Shown one piece after another: positions 24,806 to 32,986 of a stretch of DNA of 35,173 bases; the first letter of the stretch is position 1, and each line of letters opens with the position of its first letter. The notes under the pieces are model-generated. The model ran no database searches, had not been told where the DNA came from, and was given only the letters and a program-made list of their open reading frames with translations. The stretch comes from Oligoflexus sp. (lineage in GTDB: Bacteria; Bdellovibrionota_B; Oligoflexia; Oligoflexales; Oligoflexaceae): NCBI RefSeq assembly GCF_035712445.1, contig NZ_DASTAT010000090.1, positions 1-35,173 on the forward strand, given 5' to 3'. Position numbers and translations under genes: made by a program.

Positions 24806-26275
24806 TTATTTTTTGGACACTTCCAGTACTACTGTTTCCGTGCCGCACTGCAGTGTGACCTTTTCATGGTCTTCTTTGCCTTTGCCATTGTTGCCCTTGG
24901 GAATCGGCGTTAGGGTACAGGTCGATATTGTAGAAAGCATGGCATTCAGTTGCGTGAGCGTGCCGTTCGTCGTCGAGACGAAGAGTTCATACTCTTTGCG
25001 AAGGTTATCATGCGCAGCTTTCAGAGTTGCATAGTTGCCTTCGGCAGCACCTACGCGACCCTGTAGAGCCGTCAGGCTGGTCTGAAGATCGTTGGCTTTC
25101 AACTCCAGAGCGCTTACTTTGTCCGCAATATTTGGCAGAAGAGCATTCACAATCTCCTTCACACGCTCGGCTTCTGAAGCAATATGGCCTTCGACTGTGA
25201 CCTTCAAGGCGCCAAGAGTCTGGCTCAAGGTCACGTAGTTCGCGCTGATGGAGTCATTGGTTTCCTTCTGGGTCTTCACAAAATCATCATATTCATCTTC
25301 CAGGGCGTCCAACTGTTCCTGGGTTCTGCCTTGTGCGGCATAGAGGTCAAGGATGTCTTGAGCCATAGCTTTGTCAGCATCTTTCAGGTCGCTGATTTTA
25401 TCGCGCAGCTTACGATCAACATCTTTGATTTCATTCCGAATTCGCGTATTCTCCCATACGTTATCCGCAGCCACCAGAATAATTTGGGCCTGCAGAAGTC
25501 CGTAGCTGATCCACAGTTTTCTGAATTCTCGATCCGTGCTGGAGATTACGCTATTCACGCGGCCATCCAGTCGAGCGATCTCGCTCACAAGAACCAGGTC
25601 CTTGCTTTCCAAAGCTCCCACTCGGCTTTCCAGTGCAAGCTGCAGCACGCCCAGCTGTCTCTTCGCTTCCGCAGCGACTGCGATATCGGCGTTATCCACC
25701 CGCTTACGCTCATCGGCCATGTTGGCAAGAATATCTTCAATGGCCTTCTTATTCGCAGCATCAAGGGCGTCCAATGACGTGCGCAACTCACTTTCCACGG
25801 CATCCAGATTCCCGTGAATCTCGTCCAAAGCCGCTTTCTCAAGGACCGCCTGAGCCTCTAACCTGGCGGTGAAAGAGGTTTCCAAGGTTTTCAGGGCCTT
25901 GGCCTGGGCGTGGATTTCCTCTTCATGGTGTTCAATCATGCCATCTATATCGGCAAGGCGACTGGCAACGGACTTCGCCTGATCTTCGAGCAGTTTCAGG
26001 CGCGTATCGTGAAGTTTGACTGCTTCCTGCAGTAAAGCTGCAAGAGCTTCATTCGCACCCAGGCGATCGGCAATATCCTTGATCTTTTTGCTGAGGCTTT
26101 CTTTTTCAGCCGTGGCATCGGCGGACTCACCTGCTTTGAAGTCATCAGCCAGGACCACGCCGTTATTCTGCTTACAGCCTTCCAGGGCGCAGGTCATGGG
26201 GCGACTGCACGAGAAGGACAGAAGGCTGCTGACGAGAACGACAGACAAAAGTCCGAGTGGTCTTTGACGACTCAT
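24806..26275 (-). CDS. Long coiled-coil lipoprotein, unknown function
   Basis: 489 residues from the ATG at 26275, which has AAGGAG seven bases upstream. The lipoprotein signal ends SFSC (Cys23). Residues ~60-435 are almost uninterrupted heptad-type helix, rich in Ala, Leu, Glu, Lys and Asp and nearly free of proline, so a long extended coiled coil is expected. A ~40-residue C-terminal tail contains a Lys/Gly-rich hinge (IPKGNNGKGKEDH) between two cysteines (STCTL and LQCGTE) and may be a small disulfide-bonded cap. No enzyme motif is seen. It precedes the LysM barrel gene by 37 bases. Inference: a periplasmic spacer or tether linking outer membrane and wall. Confidence 0.78.
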   Translation of the reverse strand: MSRQRPLGLLSVVLVSSLLSFSCSRPMTCALEGCKQNNGVVLADDFKAGESADATAEKESLSKKIKDIADRLGANEALAALLQEAVKLHDTRLKLLEDQAKSVASRLADIDGMIEHHEEEIHAQAKALKTLETSFTARLEAQAVLEKAALDEIHGNLDAVESELRTSLDALDAANKKAIEDILANMADERKRVDNADIAVAAEAKRQLGVLQLALESRVGALESKDLVLVSEIARLDGRVNSVISSTDREFRKLWISYGLLQAQIILVAADNVWENTRIRNEIKDVDRKLRDKISDLKDADKAMAQDILDLYAAQGRTQEQLDALEDEYDDFVKTQKETNDSISANYVTLSQTLGALKVTVEGHIASEAERVKEIVNALLPNIADKVSALELKANDLQTSLTALQGRVGAAEGNYATLKAAHDNLRKEYELFVSTTNGTLTQLNAMLSTISTCTLTPIPKGNNGKGKEDHEKVTLQCGTETVVLEVSKK

Positions 26276-26444
26276 GGATCGTCTCCTTGAAAAAGAGGAA
26301 ATTGGATTTGAAGGGGACACGTAGCAAGAGACGATCCAGGGTAAACCATACGAGCTGGGGAATGAGGTCTCGGGGGTTGCGGTGTGATTCTTACGTCGGG
26401 GCTTGAGCAAGCTGCAGACGTTGTCAAATTAAAGCGAACAGGAT

Positions 26445-26478
26445 AAAAAAAAGGGACCTGCATTGGCTTGCAGGTCCC
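26445..26478 (-). terminator. Strong intrinsic terminator of the barrel protein gene
   Basis: A 10-bp perfect stem GGGACCTGCA (26453-26462) / TGCAGGTCCC (26469-26478) with a six-base loop. On the minus strand it is followed by T8 (26452-26445). It ends the gene at 26496 and separates it from the coiled-coil lipoprotein unit. Confidence 0.92.
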
Positions 26479-26495
26479 GGGGCCATCGTTTCACA

Positions 26496-27182
26496 TTAGA
26501 ACATCATGCCAGCATGCAGACTGATGCCGTAATTGATATCCCAGGCTTCCGTCTTGAAATCACGCTTGTTCCGACGTTCACGCTGCTCGCGATCCAATAT
26601 GGTACCCGTGCTGCTGGTTTCAACGCTGGAGCCGCTGAAGGGCACATAGAGGTTGAGCCAGTCCACACCATAGGTGAAGGTCCCGCTCTGCCATTGATTG
26701 CCAAAGCCCAGCTGCAGGAAGGTCTGACTGACCGAACCTTCGAAACCATAAGTCCCGGTGCCGGCCGTGGAGGTCGTCTCGGCCTCGTCGATGGTGCCTT
26801 TGATCTGCGTCAGGTCCAGGCCGCCTTCGATAAAGAAGGAGCCTTCGAGGCTGAAGCGGCTCTGCAGACCGATGGTGGTCAGGGCCAGGGTATCAAAGTG
26901 GGAAATATCCTTGCCGGAATACTGACCGATCTTAAGGCCATAGACCTGGTCGTCATCCCGGTACCAGTTCAATCGTAATTCGGGGCCAGGACCCTTGCGA
27001 AACGCCAGCCCCAGCTCGGCCGAGTACTGAGCGGTGGACACTTCCGCGTTTGCGATATCATTCTCAATCTCGGCGTCCACTTCGGCGGGTGTTTGGGGCA
27101 CTTCTGGAGTTTCTGCGGTTTGAGCCAGAGCGAACGTCGATCCTCCGAACATCATCAAGAGAGCTGCAAGTTTTTGCGCCAT
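26496..27182 (-). CDS. Outer-membrane beta-barrel protein, unknown function
   Basis: 228 residues if the ATG at 27182 is used; in-frame GTG (27185) and TTG (27188) lie directly upstream and are closer to the GGGGA sequence, so the exact start is uncertain. A signal peptide (TFALA-QT) is followed by an acidic linker (~25-55), then eight or so amphipathic strands (LRLNWYRDDDQVYGLKIGQY, FSLEGSFFIEGGLDL) to the C-terminal GISLHAGMMF, an aromatic barrel signal. It has its own strong terminator. Divergent from the diheme lipoprotein. No family name recognised. Confidence 0.72.
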   Translation of the reverse strand: MAQKLAALLMMFGGSTFALAQTAETPEVPQTPAEVDAEIENDIANAEVSTAQYSAELGLAFRKGPGPELRLNWYRDDDQVYGLKIGQYSGKDISHFDTLALTTIGLQSRFSLEGSFFIEGGLDLTQIKGTIDEAETTSTAGTGTYGFEGSVSQTFLQLGFGNQWQSGTFTYGVDWLNLYVPFSGSSVETSSTGTILDREQRERRNKRDFKTEAWDINYGISLHAGMMF

Positions 27183-27322
27183 CACCAAGGGTTCCCCTTT
27201 GCAAATAAGCTTTGTCACCCCCTATTGTACCGGGACCTGACTCTGAAAAAAAGTCCTTTAGGAAATGCCCGGTTAAGCCGATAGGCGAGCCTAAACCGGC
27301 TTTCAAGGGTAGGGTGCGCACC

Positions 27323-28384
27323 ATGCAAGGGTTTGAAATTCTTCTGATGATTCTTATACTCGGGGCCTGCCAGCCCTCGAAAAAGACTCAGGACGCTCCT
27401 CCTGAGGGTGAACCGGCCGTGATAGCGGCCGACCCCACTCCAGAGCCGGCGCCTCTGCCCAGCGCGGATCAAAAACCCAGACTGCAGACCTGCTTCGCCC
27501 AGGCGAACCCGCCCCGTCTTTTATCCGAGACGGGCTGTGCCGATCCTAAAAATCCTACGCGACCCGCGGTTTCCGTGGTGCCTTACGATGTCATAGCCCC
27601 CTTATGGTCCGACGGCAGTGCCAAGCAGCGTTTTCTTGCAGTGCCCGATGGTCGAAAAGCGGCTTTCAATGAGGTCGGTGACCTGGATTTGCCGGTCGGC
27701 AGTGTGACGATGAAAACTTTTGAACTGCAGGGCCGCCCGGTCGAGACCCGCCTTTATATGAAGGAGAGTTTCAATCGCTGGCGCGGCTACTCCTATGAAT
27801 GGCGGGATGATGGTCGGGATGCGGAGCTCCTGACCACCGGCAAAGAAAAAATCATAGGGGATCAGACCTGGGTCTATCCTTCCCCTCAGCAGTGTGAAAT
27901 GTGTCATAACAAAGCTACGAATATCGCCCTGGGATTGACTTACAGTCAGCTTGCGAAGGGTGATCAGATCGCGGCCCTGGAGAAATCGGGCATCCTTGAT
28001 ATCAAGAGCACTCCAGGCGTCTCCGCTCTTGTCGATTACACCGACACGTCCGAGCCGATCGATGCTCGCGCGCGATCCTATCTGCAGGCAAACTGCGCAT
28101 ACTGCCATCAGCCGCAGGGTGGGGGTGTGGGTAATTTCGATTTCCGTATGGAAAAAGACTTCGCGGCCATGGGCATTTGTAACAAGGCGCCGTTGGTTGA
28201 TGTCTTTCCCGTCACCGATGGGAAAATTTACAAGCCCGGCGTACCGAGTGAATCCATCCTCCTTCTCCGCATGAAAGATACGGGAGATTTTCACATGCCG
28301 CCCCAGGTTTCGATGAAGGTCGATCCTGAGGGGACGCAGTTGATGGAGCAGTGGATCCTGATCCGGAGCAACTGCGATCTTTGA
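27323..28384 (+). CDS. Lipoprotein with two CxxCH motifs, SO2930/HNE_0200 family
   Basis: 353 residues from the ATG at 27323, which opens a lipoprotein signal ending ILGAC (Cys16). The central region carries PYDVIAPLWSDGSAKQRFLAVP and later VYPSPQQCEMCHNKA, the hallmark layout of the HNE_0200 group of conserved hypothetical proteins. Two heme-binding motifs are visible, CEMCH (191-195) and CAYCH (258-262), with a possible axial Met in DFHMPP (~325). The ribosome binding site is modest (AGGG eight bases upstream). Known: the family is often next to redox or periplasmic enzymes but has no proven role. Inference: a membrane-tethered electron-transfer protein. Confidence 0.82.
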   Translation: MQGFEILLMILILGACQPSKKTQDAPPEGEPAVIAADPTPEPAPLPSADQKPRLQTCFAQANPPRLLSETGCADPKNPTRPAVSVVPYDVIAPLWSDGSAKQRFLAVPDGRKAAFNEVGDLDLPVGSVTMKTFELQGRPVETRLYMKESFNRWRGYSYEWRDDGRDAELLTTGKEKIIGDQTWVYPSPQQCEMCHNKATNIALGLTYSQLAKGDQIAALEKSGILDIKSTPGVSALVDYTDTSEPIDARARSYLQANCAYCHQPQGGGVGNFDFRMEKDFAAMGICNKAPLVDVFPVTDGKIYKPGVPSESILLLRMKDTGDFHMPPQVSMKVDPEGTQLMEQWILIRSNCDL

Positions 28385-28389
28385 TGCGG

Positions 28390-28431
28390 GCCTTCCTGTT
28401 AAGGTGCCGCAAAAAGTTCCTGCAGGAAGGC
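28390..28431. repeat. Inverted repeat GCCTTCCTG...CAGGAAGGC between convergent genes
   Basis: Nine-base perfect arms (28390-28398 and 28423-28431) separated by 24 bases that include the stop of the minus-strand peptidase fragment. No T tract follows, so it is at best a weak bidirectional terminator or mRNA 3' end structure. Confidence 0.4.
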
Positions 28432-29466
28432 TTGATCATTGAAGTCCCGACCTAAAAACTCACGGATGGATTCGTCCGGTTCCCGCGTATTGCCCTGCGC
28501 ATAAAGGCTTCTGCGCAGCCGCTGCCCCAGCCCTTCATCATGGAAGCCTGCAGCACTTTCGCGAAAGACCCCGGCGATATCCGCGGCAATCACATCGGCC
28601 CACGCGTAACTATAATAACCGGCATCATAGCCCCCAAAAAGATGCTCAAAAGAAGCCAGAAAACCCGTATCCGGGTCCACGGGGTAATAGCGACTGAAAT
28701 CCGCATTGGACATGGCGTAAACCGCGGCCGGAGTCTTGGGCATCATCGCGGGATCGGTCAGCCTATGCAGATGCAGGTCGGCAAGTCCAAACGAAATCTG
28801 CCGCCGATAGGAGTGACCGATGAAAGCGCTTTGGGAGGCGAGGATCTTCTGCAGCTTGTCCATGGGGAAGTCTTCGCCGCTTTGATAGTGATGGGCAAAG
28901 CGCTGGAGCACGGCGGGATCTTCGAGCCAACGCTCCAGCACCTGCGACGCGACCTCGACGAAGTCCTGAGGCACCGAGGTCCCGGCCAAGGCACTCAGCT
29001 CGGCTTCGGTCAGTATCGAATGCAGGACGTGGCCGAATTCATGGATAAACGTTCCCAGTTCTTCATAGGACCAGAGCGAGGGGCGATCCAGACTGGGGGG
29101 CGGAAAGTTGCCGACCATCACACAGACGGGCGCCTGGTAGGTCCCGTCGTCACGCCTGCGGCCGTCGATTAACGAGTATTCCGCGAAGTGCATGTACTTG
29201 CCAGGCCGTGGATGGAGGTCCAGATAAAAAGCGCCCATGAGGCGGCCGCTCGGCCTATCATAAAGTTCAAAGTACCGAAGATCATCGACCCAGCCTTCAG
29301 GTGCGGTTTTTTCCTGAAAAGTGAATCCCATGACCTCGCCCACGGCCTGCATCATGCCCGGGATCACATCGTTTTCAGGGAAATACACCCGCAGGGCCTC
29401 GGTATCCACCGTGTAACGGGCCTGCACCAGTTGGTCCGTATAGTAATCGACATCCGCCTGGAACAA
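28399..29466 (-). pseudogene. M3-family oligopeptidase, C-terminal catalytic fragment
   Basis: About 350 residues match the catalytic half of oligopeptidase A/dipeptidyl carboxypeptidase enzymes, which normally have 650-700. Visible family features: VDYYTDQLVQARY and VYFPENDVIPGM at the fragment's start, HEFGH zinc site (142-146), third zinc ligand Glu171 in DFVEVASQ, and FGGYDAGYYSYAWADVIAADI near the end. The frame opens with a weak TTG and no clear ribosome binding site, and reading further upstream meets a stop (29548-29550). Homology stops abruptly at about 29457, where the sequence begins to encode another part of the same family on the opposite strand. The zinc site is intact but the N-terminal half that covers the cleft is missing, so this is most likely an inactive remnant. 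Confidence 0.85.
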
Positions 29467-29590
29467 TATTCCATCAATCGTTTTGACCTGAATGAAAATC
29501 TTTATCAGATGCTCAAGCGTGTGGCTGCGCAGCTTGACGCTCAGGGTTTATCTCATGAAGAAGCCCGTTACGTGGAACTCATAATATAAG
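29458..29590 (+). pseudogene. Inverted internal fragment of the M3 oligopeptidase
   Basis: Read on the plus strand, this 130-base piece encodes LEQYSINRFDLNENLY... through QLDAQGLSHEEARYVELII, then TAA. The pattern LNxxLyxxvkxVxxQxDxxGLxxExxRxvExI is that of the M3 N-terminal helical region (Dcp and PrlC have it near residues 120-170). It belongs between the N-terminal fragment (29579-29890) and the catalytic fragment (28399-29457), both on the minus strand, so this segment has been inverted in place. About 30 residues before it and about 180 after it are missing compared with the family. Confidence 0.75.
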
Positions 29591-29890
29591 ATAGAGCCGG
29601 GACCAGACCCGAACGAGTTCACTTTGAATCCGGTCGAGTTCCCCAAAACTTTCTGCGAAAGTCGCCAGCGAAGGCTTTGTGATCAGGTTCTGAAGGGCCG
29701 CATCGGTCGTCCTGAGGATGGCCTCTTCCGAGGTGAGCACCGCCTCGGTTGTGTTTTCAAACACTGGAATTTCCAGGGTGCGGATTGAGGCCTTATCCTC
29801 CTGGGCCAGCGGGCCGCCAGAGCCAGGGGGGTGGCAGGCGTTCACCCAAAGCAGGACAAGGAATGATGAGATGACTTGCAGTATACGCAT
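29579..29890 (-). pseudogene. N-terminal fragment of lipoprotein M3 oligopeptidase
   Basis: 103 residues: lipoprotein signal ending VNAC (Cys19), then IPVFENTTEAV...ALQNLITKPSLATFAESFGELDRIQSELVRVWSRLY, which matches the first ~80 residues of M3 oligopeptidases (two helices with an xxPxxxTF turn and an LxRV segment). After Tyr100 the homology ends and a stop follows three residues later, exactly where the inverted fragment begins. GAGG nine bases before the ATG indicates the gene was once translated, and this short lipopeptide could still be made. The ancestral product would have been a lipid-anchored periplasmic peptidase, unusual because E. coli M3 enzymes are cytoplasmic. Confidence 0.72.
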
Positions 29891-30126
29891 AGGAAAATCC
29901 TCTCAGCTTTCTTAATTGTTTTCGATTCCTCCTACGCGCTCTATACACCTCGGCGAGGCGTCACCCAAGGGACATTTTTTGACAGCATGGCCGCGAATTC
30001 TTTCGTCCAGGGAAGGACATGGGTGAATTCCTGGGCTTTCCGTGAAACCTTTCCGTAAAACCTTAAAGAATTTTTAGCGGGTACCGACGAGAAAAGGATT
30101 GGACCCTAAATTTGGTAGGTTACAGC

Positions 30127-31008
30127 ATGAGATTACTGTTTATCGCGACTGCATTCATGATCAGTGAAGGTGTGATGGCCGAAACGGTGAAGCTGAAAAA
30201 CGGCACCGTTCTGAAAGGCGTCATCGTTGAGATGAATCAGACGGACCTTGTGATTGATACCGCGGAAATGGGCCGGGTCACCGTCAAGCGTTATACCATC
30301 CAGAATATTTCGGATGATAACGCCTCGGGCTCTTCGGGAACCGTTATCAATGTGAATAACAGCAATCACGTCGAACAAAAGAACGAGCAGACCAACAGCC
30401 AGGTCAACAATCAATCCGGCAAGGACCGCGACGAAGCCCGGCGCTGGCGTCAGGGCATCCAGGGCCGCTTCCATATTTCGCAGGAAGCCGCGCAATTCAA
30501 GCAGAAGAGCGAGGCCCTCGACTTTCCGAAGGCCTATACCGGCATTGACTGGGACCTGATCGGCTTCCGCAGCGAGTCCTGGTGGGCCATCTATTTGAAC
30601 GCGGTCTCGCAGAGCACGACTCGCAACTCGATGGACTACACGCTCGGCGGCGCCGGTGTGCGCCTCGATTGGAACGCTTTCAAATCCGTCAACGGTGATA
30701 CCCTGAGCCTTCTGTCCTTCGGCATTGGTATCGGCAGTGGCTCCATCGAAATGGAATCCACTGACCTGACCGGCCGTAAGCTCAGCTATGAACTCTCGGG
30801 GACGCGCACCACCCTGCGCATGGGCTACGACTACTTCTGGGGGCGTTACTGGGGCCTGACCGCCTTCGCTTCGCTCAACGCGGCGACATACAGTGATATC
30901 AGCTACAAGGTCGATGGCGTGAAGGTCAATGATGCGAGCGTTGATGATGAAGTATCCGTCAGTTCCCATTCGTTTGGACTGGGGCTGCTTTGGAATGTGG
31001 ATCTATGA
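30127..31008 (+). CDS. Outer-membrane protein with N-terminal small beta domain
   Basis: 293 residues from the ATG at 30127 (AGG eight bases upstream), with a signal peptide (GVMA-ET). Residues ~20-62 form a compact Sm/SH3-like beta domain (VKLKNGTVLKGVIVEMNQTDLVIDT...VTVKRYTIQNI), common at the start of secreted proteins. A Ser/Asn/Gln-rich linker (~65-105, VINVNNSNHVEQKNEQTNSQVNNQ) follows, then a basic helix and ~170 residues of barrel strands (VRLDWNAFKSV, TLRMGYDYFWGRYWGLTAF) ending in LLWNVDL. The 7TM-DISM gene starts 16 bases later, so they share a transcript. Function unknown. Confidence 0.75.
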   Translation: MRLLFIATAFMISEGVMAETVKLKNGTVLKGVIVEMNQTDLVIDTAEMGRVTVKRYTIQNISDDNASGSSGTVINVNNSNHVEQKNEQTNSQVNNQSGKDRDEARRWRQGIQGRFHISQEAAQFKQKSEALDFPKAYTGIDWDLIGFRSESWWAIYLNAVSQSTTRNSMDYTLGGAGVRLDWNAFKSVNGDTLSLLSFGIGIGSGSIEMESTDLTGRKLSYELSGTRTTLRMGYDYFWGRYWGLTAFASLNAATYSDISYKVDGVKVNDASVDDEVSVSSHSFGLGLLWNVDL

Positions 31009-31024
31009 CATGAGGACGTAAGTC

Positions 31025-32215
31025 TTGGATCTTTTGCTCAAGAGGCTGCTGCTCAGCTTTCTGCTCTTCGCGTGGCCATGCCTGGGGCAGGACGCGGAGA
31101 GGGTCTATAGCGTTTTAGCCGAAGCGCAAAAGATCGATGTGGACGAGGCTCGATACTTCATCGAGCCGGCCAGCGTGCCCCTCGATATCCAGCGCATAAG
31201 TCAGACCGCGTCGTGGACGTTGATCAAGAAGCAGCGGCGTTTCCATCGGAGCGAGGTCAAGGACCAAAGAGTTGTGCTGGCCTTCACCATGAAGACCGAA
31301 GTTGAGACGATCTACCTCAACTACATCTGGGCTCCGCCCCTCAGTTTCCAAAAATTCTACATCATGGATGCGGCTGGCCGAATGATCGAGCCGGATCCCG
31401 TGCGGCCTGCCATGCTCTTAGTTCAGGCCAGGCTGAAACCCGGCCAGTACAGGGTCTACTTTGTTGCGGAACCGGCGCCTCTTTCTGATGTCAAAAGTAA
31501 TCTTTATATCATGAATGCAGCCTATATGAGCGGCGCCTTCCTTGGTGAGGCCAGATTCTATTTGTATGTTTATGGAGTAGGGTCGGCCTTCGTCTTTTTT
31601 AACTTCACAATGTTCCTGCTTCATAGAAAGCGCTATTTTATCTACTACGTGGGCTACTCTGTCACGATACTTTATATCTTGACCGTGGGCAGTGGAGATC
31701 TTCATGCCGTCTCTGCTGTCTTTTGGAACGTATCCTTATGCCTCAATTGCCTTTTCACCATCCTGATGAGCTCGTCGGTTCTAAGATTGAGAGAGTTTCA
31801 TCCCAGACTTCTGCAATTCACCTATATCCTTTGGTCCATTTCAGTGTCGTTCCTCATGGGGACGTACTTCGTGAATATGGAATTCATCGGCCCCACGGGC
31901 CTGCTCACGGGCCTCCTCTGCTATTTCCTTTGCATGTATGCAGCCGTGCGCAGAATGCTGGTCGGCTATATCCCCGCAACATTTTTTGCGCTGGGTTGGG
32001 GTGTCCTCGGCGTTGGTTACGTGATGAATCTGGCTGCGATTCATGTGACGAGCATGCGCGGTCTTGTGTATTCCGCCTATGTCGCCTACGCGATTGAATC
32101 CATGCTCTTCGCGGTCGCGCTTGCCTATCGAACCCGGGATTCCGAGCGAAAGGCCAACGCCGTAAAGTTCATGCATTTTCCCAGCTGCAGAAGGTCGTCT
32201 ATCCTCACCAAATAG
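31025..32215 (+). CDS. 7TM-DISM sensor module, N-terminal part of a frameshifted adenylate cyclase
   Basis: 396 residues starting at TTG with GAGG nine bases upstream. A signal peptide (FAWPCLG-QD) is followed by a periplasmic 7TMR-DISM extracellular domain (~25-165), then seven hydrophobic segments (~180-370) of the 7TMR-DISM type ending in AYRTRDSERKANAVK. Up to AVK (about base 32167) the protein reads like the usual sensor-cyclase. The last 15 residues (FMHFPSCRRSSILTK) look out of frame, because one base earlier the sequence reads VHAFSQLQKVVYPHQIEQIRHGAELEATMP, the standard connector to the cyclase domain. Restoring one base after AAG would join it to the downstream gene. Either a pseudogene, a sequencing error, or two proteins made separately. 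Confidence 0.8.
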   Translation: MDLLLKRLLLSFLLFAWPCLGQDAERVYSVLAEAQKIDVDEARYFIEPASVPLDIQRISQTASWTLIKKQRRFHRSEVKDQRVVLAFTMKTEVETIYLNYIWAPPLSFQKFYIMDAAGRMIEPDPVRPAMLLVQARLKPGQYRVYFVAEPAPLSDVKSNLYIMNAAYMSGAFLGEARFYLYVYGVGSAFVFFNFTMFLLHRKRYFIYYVGYSVTILYILTVGSGDLHAVSAVFWNVSLCLNCLFTILMSSSVLRLREFHPRLLQFTYILWSISVSFLMGTYFVNMEFIGPTGLLTGLLCYFLCMYAAVRRMLVGYIPATFFALGWGVLGVGYVMNLAAIHVTSMRGLVYSAYVAYAIESMLFAVALAYRTRDSERKANAVKFMHFPSCRRSSILTK

Positions 32216-32250
32216 AACAGATCAGGCATGGCGCCGAGCTGGAAGCCACG

Positions 32251-32910
32251 ATGCCGACGGTCCCCAGTCACGGCTGCGTCCTGGCTTTTGATATCGTCGG
32301 AAGCTCGAAGATCAAGCACATCAAAGCGAAGGAATTCTTCCGAAACTTCTTCGCCCGCTGCAATGAAATCATGAGTGAGGGTTACGACGGCCGAACTCTG
32401 AAAGCCCGGGCCTACCGCATCAAAGAGATTGGCGACGGCGGGCTCTGCTCCATTGGTTATCCTTTCGCTTCGCTGACGGGAAATCCCGCCAACGAAGCGG
32501 TGGATATCGGCAAGAGGATAGCCCAGGCCTTGGCGGAAGAGGCGGAGATGCTGCATTCCCCGACACCTATAACCTGCGGCATAGGTATCGCCCTGGATAC
32601 GCTGATCGGCTTTTATCCCGAGAGCGGCACCAAGGAATACGATATCTATGGTCAGGCCCTGATCCTGGCGACTCGATACGAAGCCATGCGCAAGACGCTG
32701 TTTGAAGACGAGAAGAGCCAGAGCATTCTGATCATTCAGGAGCAGGTCTACCTGAGTCTGGATCCTTCGCATCGCGAAGGCTTTTTGCCGGTTGACCTTG
32801 TGGAAAAGGGAGTTGTGGTTCGGGACGATCCCGCGGCTAGAAAACTCTACTATCAGTTTATAAGAGCGGAGACCGAGCGCAAGGAAGCGCCCCAGCTGGC
32901 AGCCGTTTGA
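32251..32910 (+). CDS. Class III adenylate cyclase domain, split from the 7TM-DISM gene
   Basis: 219 residues from ATG 32251, but homologous coding in this frame begins at 32170 (HAFSQLQKVVYPHQIEQI), inside the previous gene. Cyclase landmarks: CVLAFDIVGSSKIK with the first metal Asp, RIKEIGDGGLCSIG with the second, and KEYDIYGQALILATRYEAM in the dimer-interface/transition-state region. GGAAG five bases before the ATG could allow independent translation as a soluble, uncoupled cyclase. Known: 7TM-DISM sensors are often fused to cyclases, kinases or GGDEF domains. Inference: originally one membrane receptor making cAMP; now separated by a one-base deletion. Confidence 0.8.
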   Translation: MPTVPSHGCVLAFDIVGSSKIKHIKAKEFFRNFFARCNEIMSEGYDGRTLKARAYRIKEIGDGGLCSIGYPFASLTGNPANEAVDIGKRIAQALAEEAEMLHSPTPITCGIGIALDTLIGFYPESGTKEYDIYGQALILATRYEAMRKTLFEDEKSQSILIIQEQVYLSLDPSHREGFLPVDLVEKGVVVRDDPAARKLYYQFIRAETERKEAPQLAAV

Positions 32911-32986
32911 AAAACCCTGATCCCATCATTCAAACCCGGGAAATTCTGCCGGCCGCTCTCTGCTAGAGTATGAGGTAGGGGGCACC

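Noticed and set aside
30133..30969. A 278-codon minus-strand frame over the outer-membrane protein gene
   Set aside because: The plus strand has a signal peptide, barrel strands and operon spacing; the minus frame has none.
32160..32180. Programmed -1 frameshifting to join the 7TM-DISM and cyclase genes
   Set aside because: The direction is right, but there is no strong slippery heptamer (sequence reads GTA AAG TTC) and no obvious stimulatory hairpin; a deletion or sequencing error is simpler.
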